Part shown: one piece after another, positions 1 through 8,956 of the stretch | Layout of the letters: the number at the start of each line of letters is the position of its first letter | How positions within the stretch are numbered: position 1 is the first letter of the stretch | Origin: CAYRNY01 sp964425755 | GTDB lineage: Bacteria; Chloroflexota; Anaerolineae; Aggregatilineales; Aggregatilineaceae | Assembly: GCA_964425755.1 (NCBI GenBank) | Contig: CAYRNY010000018.1 | Span: forward strand, 47,561-111,560 | DNA length: 64,000 nucleotides | Direction: 5' to 3' | Program-made: the position numbers and the translations under genes | Notes under the pieces: generated by a model | Database searches by the model: none | Seen by the model: the letters and a program-made list of their open reading frames with translations, nothing else | What the model was told of the DNA's origin: nothing

Positions 1-1134
1 TGCGACCAGATTTCAGATGCCGTGTTGGACGCGATCATCAAAGACGATCCGCGTGCACGCGTGGCTTGCGAGACTGCCGTCACAACAGGTTTGATCGTGG
101 TCATGGGGGAGATCACCACCGACACCTATGTTGACATCGCCACGCTCGCGCGGGATGTCGTGCGCGACATCGGGTACACGCGCGGGAAATTCGGCTTCGA
201 TGCGGATACGTGCGGCGTGATCGTTTCGATCAAGGAACAGTCTCGCGATATCGCGCAAGGGGTCGACAGCGCCCTGGAGAAACGGTCCGGCGAACTGAAC
301 GAGCAGGAACTCAACACCATCGGTGCAGGCGACCAGGGCATGATGATCGGCTTTGCGTGCGACGAAACGCCGGAATACATGCCGTTGCCGATCATGCTGG
401 CGCACAAACTGACGCGGCGGCTGGCGGAAGTGCGCCGCGACGGCACCATGCCCTACCTGCGCCCTGATGGCAAGAGCCAGGTCACGGTCGAATATGCGTA
501 CGGTAAACCAAAACGCGTCAGCAACGTGCTGATCTCTACCCAGCACGCGCCGGAAATCAGCAACGAACAGATCCGCGCCGATGTCCTGGAACACGTTATC
601 CGCGCCATCATCCCGGCAGAATTGCTCGATGACGAAACCAAGTATTATGTCAACCCGACCGGGCGCTTCGTGGTCGGCGGGCCGCTGGGTGATGCCGGGT
701 TGACCGGACGCAAGATCATCGTCGATACCTATGGCGGCGTGGCACGGCACGGCGGCGGCGCGTTTTCAGGAAAAGACCCGACGAAGGTCGACCGTTCCGC
801 TGCATATATGTCACGCTACATCGCCAAGAATGTCGTCGCGGCGGGGCTGGCGTCGCGCTTCGAAATTCAGGTGTCATACGCGATCGGCGTGGCGCGCCCG
901 CTGTCGATCTCAATCGAGACATTTGGCACCGGTCGTGTCCCGGACAGCACAATCGTGGAACTGATCGAGAAACATTTCGACCTGCGCCCGGCGGCGATCA
1001 TCCGCGACCTGGACCTGCTCAAGCCGCAATACCGGCAGGTCGCGGCTTACGGGCATTTCGGGCGTGACGACCTCGATGTCGCCTGGGAAAAGACTGACAA
1101 AGCCGACATCCTGCGCAGAGAAGCAGGGCTGTAA
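1..1134 (+). CDS. metK: S-adenosylmethionine synthetase, 5'-truncated by window edge
   Basis: Makes S-adenosylmethionine from methionine and ATP in the cytoplasm. The open frame runs from base 1; the first visible residues, CDQISDAVLDA, are the conserved segment that normally follows SEGHPDKI, so roughly the first 20 residues lie outside the window. An internal start at base 22 would be wrong. Visible family motifs include GAGDQGMMIGFACDE (ATP binding) and the glycine-rich GGGAFSGKDPTKVDRSAAY block near the middle, followed by the C-terminal domain with YGHFGRDD. About 377 residues are visible, which fits the usual 380-400 length. A strong hairpin terminator follows 26 bp after the stop. Identification is certain from the motifs; only the start is missing. 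Confidence 0.97.
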   Translation, partial: CDQISDAVLDAIIKDDPRARVACETAVTTGLIVVMGEITTDTYVDIATLARDVVRDIGYTRGKFGFDADTCGVIVSIKEQSRDIAQGVDSALEKRSGELNEQELNTIGAGDQGMMIGFACDETPEYMPLPIMLAHKLTRRLAEVRRDGTMPYLRPDGKSQVTVEYAYGKPKRVSNVLISTQHAPEISNEQIRADVLEHVIRAIIPAELLDDETKYYVNPTGRFVVGGPLGDAGLTGRKIIVDTYGGVARHGGGAFSGKDPTKVDRSAAYMSRYIAKNVVAAGLASRFEIQVSYAIGVARPLSISIETFGTGRVPDSTIVELIEKHFDLRPAAIIRDLDLLKPQYRQVAAYGHFGRDDLDVAWEKTDKADILRREAGL

Positions 1135-1160
1135 ACTCCCCGGTCGTAAGCGTACTTGAA

Positions 1161-1186
1161 GGGCGCGGCGTGCCGCGCCCTTTTTT
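1161..1186 (+). terminator. Rho-independent terminator of metK
   Basis: An 8-bp GC stem (GGGCGCGG / CCGCGCCC) with a 4-base loop is followed directly by six T. It lies 26 bp after the metK stop. Confidence 0.9.
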
Positions 1187-1221
1187 GACATCCTGCCCCA
1201 CGCACGAGGTTAGGAGTGTGT

Positions 1222-1251
1222 TTGACCATCCTTTAAGGCCGGTGTTATGAT
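1222..1251 (+). promoter_or_regulatory. Sigma-70-type promoter with extended -10
   Basis: TTGACC at 1222-1227, an 18-bp spacer, then TATGAT at 1246-1251, with TG one base upstream of the -10 (1243-1244). It lies 67 bp before the start of the membrane protein gene and just after the metK terminator. Confidence 0.65.
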
Positions 1252-1318
1252 GAGCGCAGTTTGTCGCGACCCGGTAATGGCCTAGCCCTATACACGCAGT
1301 TGTTCCAGGAGGCCCGTC

Positions 1319-2146
1319 ATGCGCCCGATCCGCGTCTGGTGGAACGCATTTAAAACCGTAGCGCTGTTCATTTCATTCACCTTCAACATGGTTTTATTGC
1401 TCGTGCTGCTGCTCCTGTTGATGCAGATCTTCCAGATCAAAAACGGCATACTCGAACCCCTGATCGACGGGCTGCACCGTAATTTCGTCGGGATGGATCA
1501 AGCGGTGATCGAGCGCACGATCGACGTAAACGACGAGATACCGGTCGCGTTCGACCTGCCGCTGAACCAGCAAACCAACGTCGTGCTGACGGGCGACGTG
1601 CCGATCGCGGCAAATGCAACATTCACGCTACCGGGGGGCGGCGGCGTGATCAACGGGCGTGTTGACATCGTGCTGCCACAAGGGTTGGTGCTGCCGATCC
1701 AGCTCGATATGATCGTGCCGGTGGATACCGACATCCCGATCAACCTGCCGGTCCTGGTGTCAATTCCACTGAACGAAACCGAACTCCACACGCCGTTCGT
1801 CAACCTGCGCAACCTGTTTGAAGCTTACGTCCGGATTCTGGATAATCTCCCCGGCAAGTGGGCCGACGTGCCGGACTTCGTTATCGACGCGGTACAGGGC
1901 GAAGGTGTGAACCTTGTCGCGCCCACCGAAGCCAGCATGAATCCCTGGCCGGGACCAGAAGCGTACTCCAACAAAGATGCTTCGCGGACAGGCGAAAACA
2001 CGGCAGAAGAGATGCCTTCAGGCCCTGATGGATATGGCGTCATGGAAAACGGGCCGCAAGACGATGTCAAAAGTCTCTCTGACAGCACCGAGTCACCTAC
2101 CGCCACGCCTGACGACCTGGGGATTATCACGCCGCCCACACAATGA
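1319..2146 (+). CDS. Membrane-anchored protein of unknown function
   Basis: I do not recognise this 275-residue protein. One hydrophobic segment (about residues 12-38) near the N terminus follows a short basic stretch, so the bulk is probably extracytoplasmic. The next 120 residues look like beta-strand repeats rich in V, I, P and N, with a GGGG turn (about residue 103) and alternating phrases of the form VLPxxLVLPIQL and DIPINLPVLVSIPL. The last 80 residues are acidic, Pro/Ser/Thr rich and probably disordered. Start chosen for the GGAGG at 1307-1311, 7 bp upstream of ATG, and for the promoter with an extended -10 at 1222-1251. It may be a conserved Chloroflexota envelope protein; no function is assigned. 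Confidence 0.7.
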   Translation: MRPIRVWWNAFKTVALFISFTFNMVLLLVLLLLLMQIFQIKNGILEPLIDGLHRNFVGMDQAVIERTIDVNDEIPVAFDLPLNQQTNVVLTGDVPIAANATFTLPGGGGVINGRVDIVLPQGLVLPIQLDMIVPVDTDIPINLPVLVSIPLNETELHTPFVNLRNLFEAYVRILDNLPGKWADVPDFVIDAVQGEGVNLVAPTEASMNPWPGPEAYSNKDASRTGENTAEEMPSGPDGYGVMENGPQDDVKSLSDSTESPTATPDDLGIITPPTQ

Positions 2147-2178
2147 CCATGCACCACAGCACGTTGGAGAGTATATGA

Positions 2179-3072
2179 GTGACCGCTACACCGCCGCTTT
2201 GTGATTATGAGGGTTCGGGCTACCGAACCGACTTCTGGGAAGGCCAGGGACGCGAATACGAAGACCTGACCGAGCGTATCGCGCTGCGCCGCCTGCTGCC
2301 CCCGCGTGGACGTCGCATCGCGCACCTGGGAGCAGGTTTCGGGCGCATGACCAACGAACTCGGCGGCTACGATCAGGTCATCGTGCTTGACTATTCGCGC
2401 ACCATGCTGCAAGATGCGCAGCAACGGCTCGGCACAGACTCCCGGTACATTTACGTGGCGGCAGATATCTACCATCTGCCATTGATGCCCGGAAGCTGTG
2501 ACGCGGCGCTGATGGAACGCGTGATCCACCACCTCGCGGACGTGCCGGAGGCCCTGCAACAAATCCGCGCGATCCTGGTGCCCGGCGCACCGTTTGTGTT
2601 GGAGTTCGCCAACAAGCGCAATCTCAAGGCCATAGTGCGGTACGCGCTGCGCCGTCAGGACTGGAATCCGTTTGATGAAACCCCTGTTGAATTCGTCAAA
2701 CTCAACTTCGACTTTCACCCGGATTATATGTTGCGCTGTTTGGAACATGCAGGCTTTGCGACCGAGCGGCGGTTGGCGCTGTCCTACTTCCGGCTGGGAC
2801 TCTTCAAACGCGTGTTCCCGACATCGCTGCTGGTAGCGCTTGACAGCCTGCTCCAGCATAGCGGCCAGCTTGCGGCCTATTCGCCCAGCGTGTTTACGCT
2901 TAACCGGGCGACAGGCGATGCGCCCTCTGCTGCATTGGATGGCCCGTTGTTCAAATGCCTGCACTGCGGTGCGCCGCTGGAGCGTGAGGGGGATCGCATG
3001 GTCTGCCCGAACGGTGATGGGCAGTGGGCGATTCGCGATGGGATATATGACTTCAAAGCGCCGCTGGCGTGA
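2179..3072 (+). CDS. Class I SAM methyltransferase with C-terminal Trm112-like zinc ribbon
   Basis: Residues about 45-150 form a Methyltransf_11-type Rossmann fold: motif I HLGAGFGRMTNEL, an acidic end of strand 2 (VLDYS), and a VIHHLADVPEAL segment. The C terminus (about 255-295) adds a zinc-ribbon resembling Trm112, CLHCGAPL...MVCPNGDG...IRDGIYDF. The substrate is unknown. The start is awkward: GGAGA at 2165-2169 precedes both an ATG at 2175, which opens a frame of only nine codons, and the GTG at 2179, which is in the right frame. I took the GTG. A small indel at the 5' end, in the genome or the assembly, would also explain this. Confidence 0.8.
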   Translation: MTATPPLCDYEGSGYRTDFWEGQGREYEDLTERIALRRLLPPRGRRIAHLGAGFGRMTNELGGYDQVIVLDYSRTMLQDAQQRLGTDSRYIYVAADIYHLPLMPGSCDAALMERVIHHLADVPEALQQIRAILVPGAPFVLEFANKRNLKAIVRYALRRQDWNPFDETPVEFVKLNFDFHPDYMLRCLEHAGFATERRLALSYFRLGLFKRVFPTSLLVALDSLLQHSGQLAAYSPSVFTLNRATGDAPSAALDGPLFKCLHCGAPLEREGDRMVCPNGDGQWAIRDGIYDFKAPLA

Positions 3073-3101
3073 TGCAAGTACCAGCGGTGTTATTGTTCGA
3101 A

Positions 3102-3129
3102 CACCTGCGCTACAATCGCAGGTGCTTTT
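3102..3129 (+). terminator. Probable Rho-independent terminator
   Basis: CACCTGCG (3102-3109), 7-base loop, CGCAGGTG (3117-3124), then CTTTT. It lies between the methyltransferase and the MaoC gene. Confidence 0.6.
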
Positions 3130-3163
3130 ATCATATTCCACAGTAAACCAAGGATGATAAACG

Positions 3164-3637
3164 ATGTCAGATACTCCCCAGACTCAACACGGACTGTATT
3201 TTGAAGAATTCGAAGAGGGCCAGACGCTCGAAACACGGGGGCGCACGATTACCGAGGCGGACATCGTGAGCTTCGCCGGGCTGTCAGGTGACTACAACCC
3301 CATGCACACAAACGCTGCATTCGCCGCCGGAACGCAGTTCGGGCAACGAGTAGCGCATGGCCTGTTGGGATTGTCGATCGCCAGCGGGCTGTCATACCAG
3401 CTGGGTTTTCTGGAAGGCACGGTGATCGCGTTCACGGGGCTGGACTGGAAATTCCGCGAGCCGATATTCATCGGGGACACGATCCGCGCGGTGGTCAAGG
3501 TCACCAAGCTGCGCGAGATGAAATCAGCAGGTGGCGGATTCGTCAGCTTTGATATTAGAGTCTTAAATCAAGACGACAAGGTAACACAAAAAGGCGAATG
3601 GACGGTGCTGGTCGCCAGCAAACCGGAAGATGCCTAA
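3164..3637 (+). CDS. MaoC-like (R)-specific enoyl-acyl hydratase family protein
   Basis: A 157-residue single hotdog-fold protein. The R-hydratase signature is visible as FAGLSGDYNPMHTN, where the Asp and His (about residues 46 and 51) are the catalytic pair of the family. It is followed by the conserved FGQRVAHGLL and by KFREPIFIGDTIR, the usual MaoC second half. The family hydrates trans-2-enoyl-CoA or related thioesters, but the true acyl substrate cannot be told from sequence. It stands alone between terminator-like hairpins, so there is no operon context to help. Family assignment is firm, substrate open. Confidence 0.88.
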   Translation: MSDTPQTQHGLYFEEFEEGQTLETRGRTITEADIVSFAGLSGDYNPMHTNAAFAAGTQFGQRVAHGLLGLSIASGLSYQLGFLEGTVIAFTGLDWKFREPIFIGDTIRAVVKVTKLREMKSAGGGFVSFDIRVLNQDDKVTQKGEWTVLVASKPEDA

Positions 3638-3666
3638 CCCCGGCCCAGCCACGTCCCAACGTCGCA

Positions 3667-3697
3667 TTAACATTTTTACAGGCTCCCGGTGTATAAT
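3667..3697 (+). promoter_or_regulatory. Possible promoter of the penicillin-binding protein gene
   Basis: A consensus TATAAT at 3692-3697 is preceded by TTAACA at 3667-3672 (19-bp spacer, long). It lies 45 bp upstream of the ATG at 3742. Confidence 0.5.
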
Positions 3698-3741
3698 GCC
3701 GATAAGAGAGTCTTCTGGGTAAGTAAAGCAAGAGGTGCGGC

Positions 3742-6700
3742 ATGGCCGAGCAACCGGAAAAGAACCTTACGGCGTCTGATCCCGATCCAGAACCGGAACG
3801 CGCGGACCGGCCCGGTGAGACGCCACCGGCACAAAGCCAGCCCCCGTCCGGGGCACAGCAACCAGAACAACCTACCGGTTGGCACGAACCACCCGTGCCG
3901 GAAGGTTCATCGCGCCCGGTAGTCGTGGAAGCGTGGTTTGAGCCGGAAGAAACAGATCGCGCTGCCATGCCTGCTCATGCCCCGGCTGAAACGGAAGACC
4001 CACCCAAACCGGAAGAACTGCCGGCCAGCACACCTGTCACGCGTGGGGCCTGGTATACACCCCCGGATGCACAACTCGACGCGCTGTTTTTGGGCGCGGA
4101 CGAAACGATTGCCGAGATGCGCGAGCAAAAACCGCAGGAACAACCATCTGACGGCGAAGAACCGGTCAAACAAGACACGCAACCTCAAGCTGCCGCCGGT
4201 ACGCAAGCCGTCCCCGTGCAAGCGGAGGAAGGCTGGACCACCCCGGAGCAGGCCGCTGCCGACCTGACCCCAGCCGAACGAGCAATGCTGGAGGAACGCC
4301 GCGCGGACGAGACACAACAGGAGGCCGAGGACGATCAAGACGCGGAATCAACACTCGATCCGTCACGTTTTGAAGAGGTCGAGCGCAAAGTACAGGTCCT
4401 GCGCGAACGGTACAGACAGGGCTACTTAACACGCGCCCAGCTACAAAATGAACTGCGCAACCTGATGATCCTGGGCGAGGATGGCCGCTGGTGGATGCTC
4501 GGACTTGAAACAGACCAGTGGTATTACTACGACGGGCACAACTGGGTCACCGCCACGCCACCCGGTTACGACGAACGTGTCAAGGGTAGCGCTGTGCGCA
4601 CCGCGACCGGCCTGCAGGAAGTCGTCGCAGCAGATTCAGAGGGCACAACCGAACAGGAACCCCAAGCAGGCACGCTTGACGATTACGAAGACGCACCGCT
4701 TCCCAAGCGCGTGCCGCAGGAAGACCTCGGTGCAACCCTAGTATCGCCAAACACCCCGTTCCTGGAACCAACCCGCGCATCCGAAGCGCAGACTTACGCC
4801 CATTCGCGCGGTGCCGAAAAACTACCGGAACGCCCGAAGCGAACTGAAGACGCAGAACTCGACGGGCAGACGATCCAGTCGCAAGCGATATTTGCAGGGG
4901 ACACCATGCCCGGGCAGGCCGTGGTGCGGCGGCCTGAGCAGGCCACGCAGGGACGCGATGGGATCGTGTTGCAGGGAGCGCAAGGCGTTCAGCCTGCTCC
5001 CGAGCCGAAACCCCGCCTGGGGGAGTTCCCGCAACCGGATTACAGTGAAGCGCTGGGACCGTCGCGCACCTGGACATTCTACGTCAAGTGGGGCGCGGTC
5101 TTCACGGTTGTCGGCGGTATGGCGCTCACGCTGCTCGTGCTGCTGGCAATGATTGGCTACTACCTCTACAAGGTGGACCAATACGCCGAAGCGGTATCCG
5201 AGCTGAGTGTGCGTGCCGCCAACTTCGAGAACACGATCATCTACAACGCCCAGGGCGACATGCTGGCCGAGTTTACCAATCCGGAAACAGGGTCGCGCAA
5301 GGAAGTACCACTGGAAGAGATTTCTCCCTGGTTGATCCACGCGACGATCGCAACCGAAAATGAGACGTTCTACAGCGACCCCGGGTTCAGCATCCTGGCG
5401 ATCGTCCGCGCAACGATCCAAAACTTGCAGGCCGGAGATACGATTTCCGGAGCAAGCACGATCACACAGCAGCTTGCGCGTGCACTGGTGCTGGAAACCG
5501 AGTTCGCCTCGCAGCGCACTGCCGAGCGTAAGGTCGTCGAGATCATCGTCGCGTCGGAGATCAAGCGCAAATACGACAAGAACGAGATACTTCAGATCTA
5601 TCTGAACGAGATATTCTTCGGTAACTTCGCCTACGGCATTGAAGCTGCCGCCCAGACATATTTTGACAAATCCGCCAGCGAACTTAACCCGGTCGAGGCA
5701 GCGTTCCTCGCGGGACTTCCACAGTCGCCCGCACAATATGACCCGGTGGTGAACCGGGATGCGGCACTCACGCGTATGTACGAAGTGCTGCGGTTGATGG
5801 CCGAAGCTAATGACACCGGCTGCATCTACATTCAACACCAGGACATGACGGAATGGGGAGTGCCGGAAGGTGGCGGCCTGTGCATCCGCGCAGAACAGCA
5901 GTCTGACGGCAGCGTAGCGTACTTCTACAGGACCCCAAACACCGATTGGACTGATCTGTTTGTCGCGCAGGCGCGGGTAGAAACCACGGTGTTCACAGCA
6001 CCCGCGACGGAGTTCAAGCACCCACACTTCGTCAACTACGTGTGGCAGCAGCTTGAAAACACCTACGGTCCGCAGGCGATCTACGCTGCCGGTTACCGCG
6101 TCTATACGACACTGGACGAATCGATCCAGCAGGCGGCTGAAACTGCGGTGCAGAGCAATCTCCAGCGCGTCAAAAACCTGGGCTATCCCGCGAACAACAC
6201 CTCGGTCGTGGCGATACGGCCCTCGGACGGCGCTGTGCTGGCGATGGTCGGCAGCGCCGATTATCACAACGAGCAGATCAAAGGTCAGGTTAATGTCGCG
6301 TTTACCGCGCAGCAACCCGGCTCCGCGCTAAAACCATTTATCTACCTGACGGCGTTCCGGCCAGACGAACAAGGCGATTACTGGACTCCCGCGACAGTGA
6401 TCTGGGACGTGGAAACCAACTTCAGCGGCTACGTGCCCACCAACTACGACAACCGGTTTCGCGGGCCGGTTAGCGCGCGTACAGCGCTGGCGACATCGCT
6501 GAATGTCCCGGCAGTCAAGACGTTGGATTACGTGGGCTTGCTGCGTTTCACCGAGACGATGACCACGTTAGGGGTAACGTTCCCTGGCGGCAACCCGGTC
6601 GAAACCGGCGCTGGGCTGCCGACGGCACTCGGCGCGGCGGACGTGCGTTTATTCAACCTTACGGCAGCTTATGCCACGCTCGCCAACCAGGGCAAGAAGG

Positions 6701-7935
6701 TTAACCCATACTCGATCGTGTTCATCCAAGACAGCAAAGGCAACCCCGTCTACGAAGCAAGCCCGCCGAACACGTCGCAGACGATCGCGCCGGAGTTTGC
6801 GTATCTGATCACGGATATTCTTTCAGACGCCGACGCCCGCGCGCCGGAATTCGGTTACGGTGCCCCGATGCAACTCAGCAACGGGCGTCCGGCTGCCATC
6901 AAGACCGGCACCAGCAACGACAGCCGCGACGTATGGACACTCGGCTATACACCGCAACTGGCCGTCGGCGTGTGGGTTGGGACAACGGACAACGAGTCGA
7001 TGTACAACCCCTCTGGTTACCCGACGTACTACCTGACGGGGTATTACGGCGCAGCGCCACTGTGGAACGAGATCATGGAAGCCGCGCACGCGGGGAAGTC
7101 GGTCGAGCCATTCCGCCCACCGACCAACTTGATCCAGGTCGAAATCTGCGAGGATTCCGGTGCACAGGCATCGCCGGAATGTGCGGGGCGGACGCGCGTG
7201 GAAACATTCGCCAGCAGCGCACCACCCCCACCACCCCAGCAGAGTATTTTCCGCACCCTGCAGGTCGACGGTTATACCGGGTTGCTGGCTAATGAAACAT
7301 GCCCTGACTACGTCGAGACGCGAACGTTTCTCGCGCTTGACGATCCCAGCGCGTATAGCTGGATCAACAACACCAACGCAGGGCAGAGCTGGGCCAACCA
7401 GCGTGGGCTGAGCCTGCCCGTCGCCCCGCCACCAAACGAGTACTGCGATCCGAACACACCGCGCCCGGTGGTCGAGATCACATATCCGTCGGAAAATGCA
7501 ACCGTACAGGGCGTAGTGGAGATACGCGGGCGTGTGACTATGCCTGAGTTTAACCGCTTCGAGTTGCGCTATGGCATCGGGCACGAACCGGACAGCTTCA
7601 GCCCGCCGCTGTTCGTCCAGCAGGCGGCGCAACCCGATCCCAACGCCCTGCTCGGCCAGTTTGACAGCCAGGTCCTCGAAAACGGCCCGTACACGCTCCA
7701 GTTGATCGCGATCGACACCCTGGGGCGCGATGTCACGCGGACGGTTCACATCACCGTGAATAATCCGCAGGCCACACCGGTCCCGACTGCGCTACCGACG
7801 CCGTCGCTCGCGCCGACGCTGACGCCGCCCGAACCGGCGAGCACGCCGCAACCGGCGCTGGAGATCCCAACCCAGACGCTGGCCCCGACGCTAACACCGT
7901 CGTGGACGCCGACGGCAACACCGGAAGGTGAATAA
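3742..7935 (+). CDS. Class A penicillin-binding protein (transglycosylase/transpeptidase) with long N-terminal cytoplasmic extension
   Basis: Polymerises and cross-links peptidoglycan at the outer face of the membrane. The 1397 residues are far above the usual 700-850. Order: residues 1-445 cytoplasmic, acidic and Pro-rich, with four W-x-x-P phrases (W47, W65, W104, W165) and a coiled-coil plus Trp/Tyr-rich module (about 215-280, WWMLGLETDQWYYYDGHNW); one membrane segment about 450-476; GT51 transglycosylase with catalytic Glu539 in ENETF and the GASTITQQLAR motif; transpeptidase with S861-x-x-K864, S919-L-N921 and K1054-T-G; an Ig-like domain about 1245-1345; a PTP-rich tail. ATG preceded by an AGAGGTG ribosome site. 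The gene is single, with a promoter just upstream. The catalytic assignment is firm; the role of the N-terminal extension is unknown. Confidence 0.95.
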   Translation: MAEQPEKNLTASDPDPEPERADRPGETPPAQSQPPSGAQQPEQPTGWHEPPVPEGSSRPVVVEAWFEPEETDRAAMPAHAPAETEDPPKPEELPASTPVTRGAWYTPPDAQLDALFLGADETIAEMREQKPQEQPSDGEEPVKQDTQPQAAAGTQAVPVQAEEGWTTPEQAAADLTPAERAMLEERRADETQQEAEDDQDAESTLDPSRFEEVERKVQVLRERYRQGYLTRAQLQNELRNLMILGEDGRWWMLGLETDQWYYYDGHNWVTATPPGYDERVKGSAVRTATGLQEVVAADSEGTTEQEPQAGTLDDYEDAPLPKRVPQEDLGATLVSPNTPFLEPTRASEAQTYAHSRGAEKLPERPKRTEDAELDGQTIQSQAIFAGDTMPGQAVVRRPEQATQGRDGIVLQGAQGVQPAPEPKPRLGEFPQPDYSEALGPSRTWTFYVKWGAVFTVVGGMALTLLVLLAMIGYYLYKVDQYAEAVSELSVRAANFENTIIYNAQGDMLAEFTNPETGSRKEVPLEEISPWLIHATIATENETFYSDPGFSILAIVRATIQNLQAGDTISGASTITQQLARALVLETEFASQRTAERKVVEIIVASEIKRKYDKNEILQIYLNEIFFGNFAYGIEAAAQTYFDKSASELNPVEAAFLAGLPQSPAQYDPVVNRDAALTRMYEVLRLMAEANDTGCIYIQHQDMTEWGVPEGGGLCIRAEQQSDGSVAYFYRTPNTDWTDLFVAQARVETTVFTAPATEFKHPHFVNYVWQQLENTYGPQAIYAAGYRVYTTLDESIQQAAETAVQSNLQRVKNLGYPANNTSVVAIRPSDGAVLAMVGSADYHNEQIKGQVNVAFTAQQPGSALKPFIYLTAFRPDEQGDYWTPATVIWDVETNFSGYVPTNYDNRFRGPVSARTALATSLNVPAVKTLDYVGLLRFTETMTTLGVTFPGGNPVETGAGLPTALGAADVRLFNLTAAYATLANQGKKVNPYSIVFIQDSKGNPVYEASPPNTSQTIAPEFAYLITDILSDADARAPEFGYGAPMQLSNGRPAAIKTGTSNDSRDVWTLGYTPQLAVGVWVGTTDNESMYNPSGYPTYYLTGYYGAAPLWNEIMEAAHAGKSVEPFRPPTNLIQVEICEDSGAQASPECAGRTRVETFASSAPPPPPQQSIFRTLQVDGYTGLLANETCPDYVETRTFLALDDPSAYSWINNTNAGQSWANQRGLSLPVAPPPNEYCDPNTPRPVVEITYPSENATVQGVVEIRGRVTMPEFNRFELRYGIGHEPDSFSPPLFVQQAAQPDPNALLGQFDSQVLENGPYTLQLIAIDTLGRDVTRTVHITVNNPQATPVPTALPTPSLAPTLTPPEPASTPQPALEIPTQTLAPTLTPSWTPTATPEGE

Positions 7936-8060
7936 GTCCGTACTGGCTTGAAAGGACCGACACACGTCGGGCGCGATACCCAGCTACCGGCAGACAGGGC
8001 GTTTCCTCACGGTACGCCCTGTTATCGCATCCAGCAGATCCACACCAACGAGGCCCTTCA

Positions 8061-8954
8061 ATGAGTCTGGATTGGAATTCACGCTACCAGCCACAACGCG
8101 CACCTAAACGCACGCTACGCCACATGGCCCCAGATGATATTGCTGCTGCCGTGGGGCTGGCCCAGGCCGTCGGGTGGCCGCACGATGAGCGTGATTTCAA
8201 GCGTCTGCTGCACTGGTCCCCAGACGGGTGTTTCTGTGTCGAGGAAACCGATCGCGGCGTCATCGGTATCGTCACAACCACGCCTTACGGCAGAGAACTG
8301 GCGTGGATCGGTATGTTGATCGTTCAGCCGGATCGCCAGCGCCAGGGCATCGGTGAGCAACTGATGCGTGCAGCATTGGACCACCTGATCGCGCGCGACA
8401 CACAGCGGATCATGCTCGACGCCAGCGACGCAGGTCGCCCGCTATACGAACGTATGGGGTTTCGCAAGGTGTGCAAAATCGAACGTTGGGAAGGGCGCGC
8501 CAGCACGTATCTGGGGCCACGCGCGCGCCGGATGCGCGAGCGCGACCTGGAAGCTGTGCAGGCGCTGGACAGGCAGTTATTCGGTGTTAACCGGCAGCAT
8601 ATCTTGCGGCGGTTGTGGGACGAATTCCCTGATCTGGCGTGGGTTGACGCATCAGGTGAAAACATCGAAGGCTTCCTGATGGGGCGCCGGATGCAACCAA
8701 CGATCCATCTCGGCCCCTGGATGAGTTGGACTGCGGCGTCCGCCGAACGTTTACTGCGTGTGGCGTTTGAGCAGCTTCAGGGCAAACACATCACATTGAA
8801 CATCCCCGATCACAACGGGCGCAGCCTGCTGCTGGCGCGCAATCACAACCTGAAGCGCATCCGTTATTGCACGCGCATGATCTACAGTGACGCACGCCCG
8901 ATCACAGGCGAACCGCTGGCCGAACTGGCGATCACGGCGCTGGCAACCGGTTGA
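8061..8954 (+). CDS. GNAT acetyltransferase with two GNAT-like halves
   Basis: 297 residues. The first half (about 18-140) is a standard GNAT fold with the acetyl-CoA pyrophosphate loop QPDRQRQGIGEQLM and the C-terminal YERMGFRK motif. The second half (about 150-290) is a degenerate GNAT of the Acetyltransf_18 type, found in two-domain acetyltransferases. The acceptor substrate is unknown. GAGG at 8050-8053 supports the ATG. It converges with the unknown minus-strand gene ending at 8957, leaving two bases between stops. Confidence 0.85.
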   Translation: MSLDWNSRYQPQRAPKRTLRHMAPDDIAAAVGLAQAVGWPHDERDFKRLLHWSPDGCFCVEETDRGVIGIVTTTPYGRELAWIGMLIVQPDRQRQGIGEQLMRAALDHLIARDTQRIMLDASDAGRPLYERMGFRKVCKIERWEGRASTYLGPRARRMRERDLEAVQALDRQLFGVNRQHILRRLWDEFPDLAWVDASGENIEGFLMGRRMQPTIHLGPWMSWTAASAERLLRVAFEQLQGKHITLNIPDHNGRSLLLARNHNLKRIRYCTRMIYSDARPITGEPLAELAITALATG

Positions 8955-8956
8955 TA

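Noticed and set aside
22..1134. metK starting at base 22
   Set aside because: The frame is open to base 1 and the upstream residues are conserved MetK sequence; the gene is cut by the window edge.
1135..1318. SAM riboswitch near metK
   Set aside because: The sequence is downstream of metK and shows only a terminator and a promoter.
1825..3141. Minus-strand ORF of 438 codons
   Set aside because: Spans two genes on the opposite strand and shows no protein motif.
4822..6315. Long minus-strand ORF of 497 codons
   Set aside because: It is antisense to the penicillin-binding protein, whose catalytic motifs are all in the plus frame; long shadow ORFs are common in GC-rich DNA.
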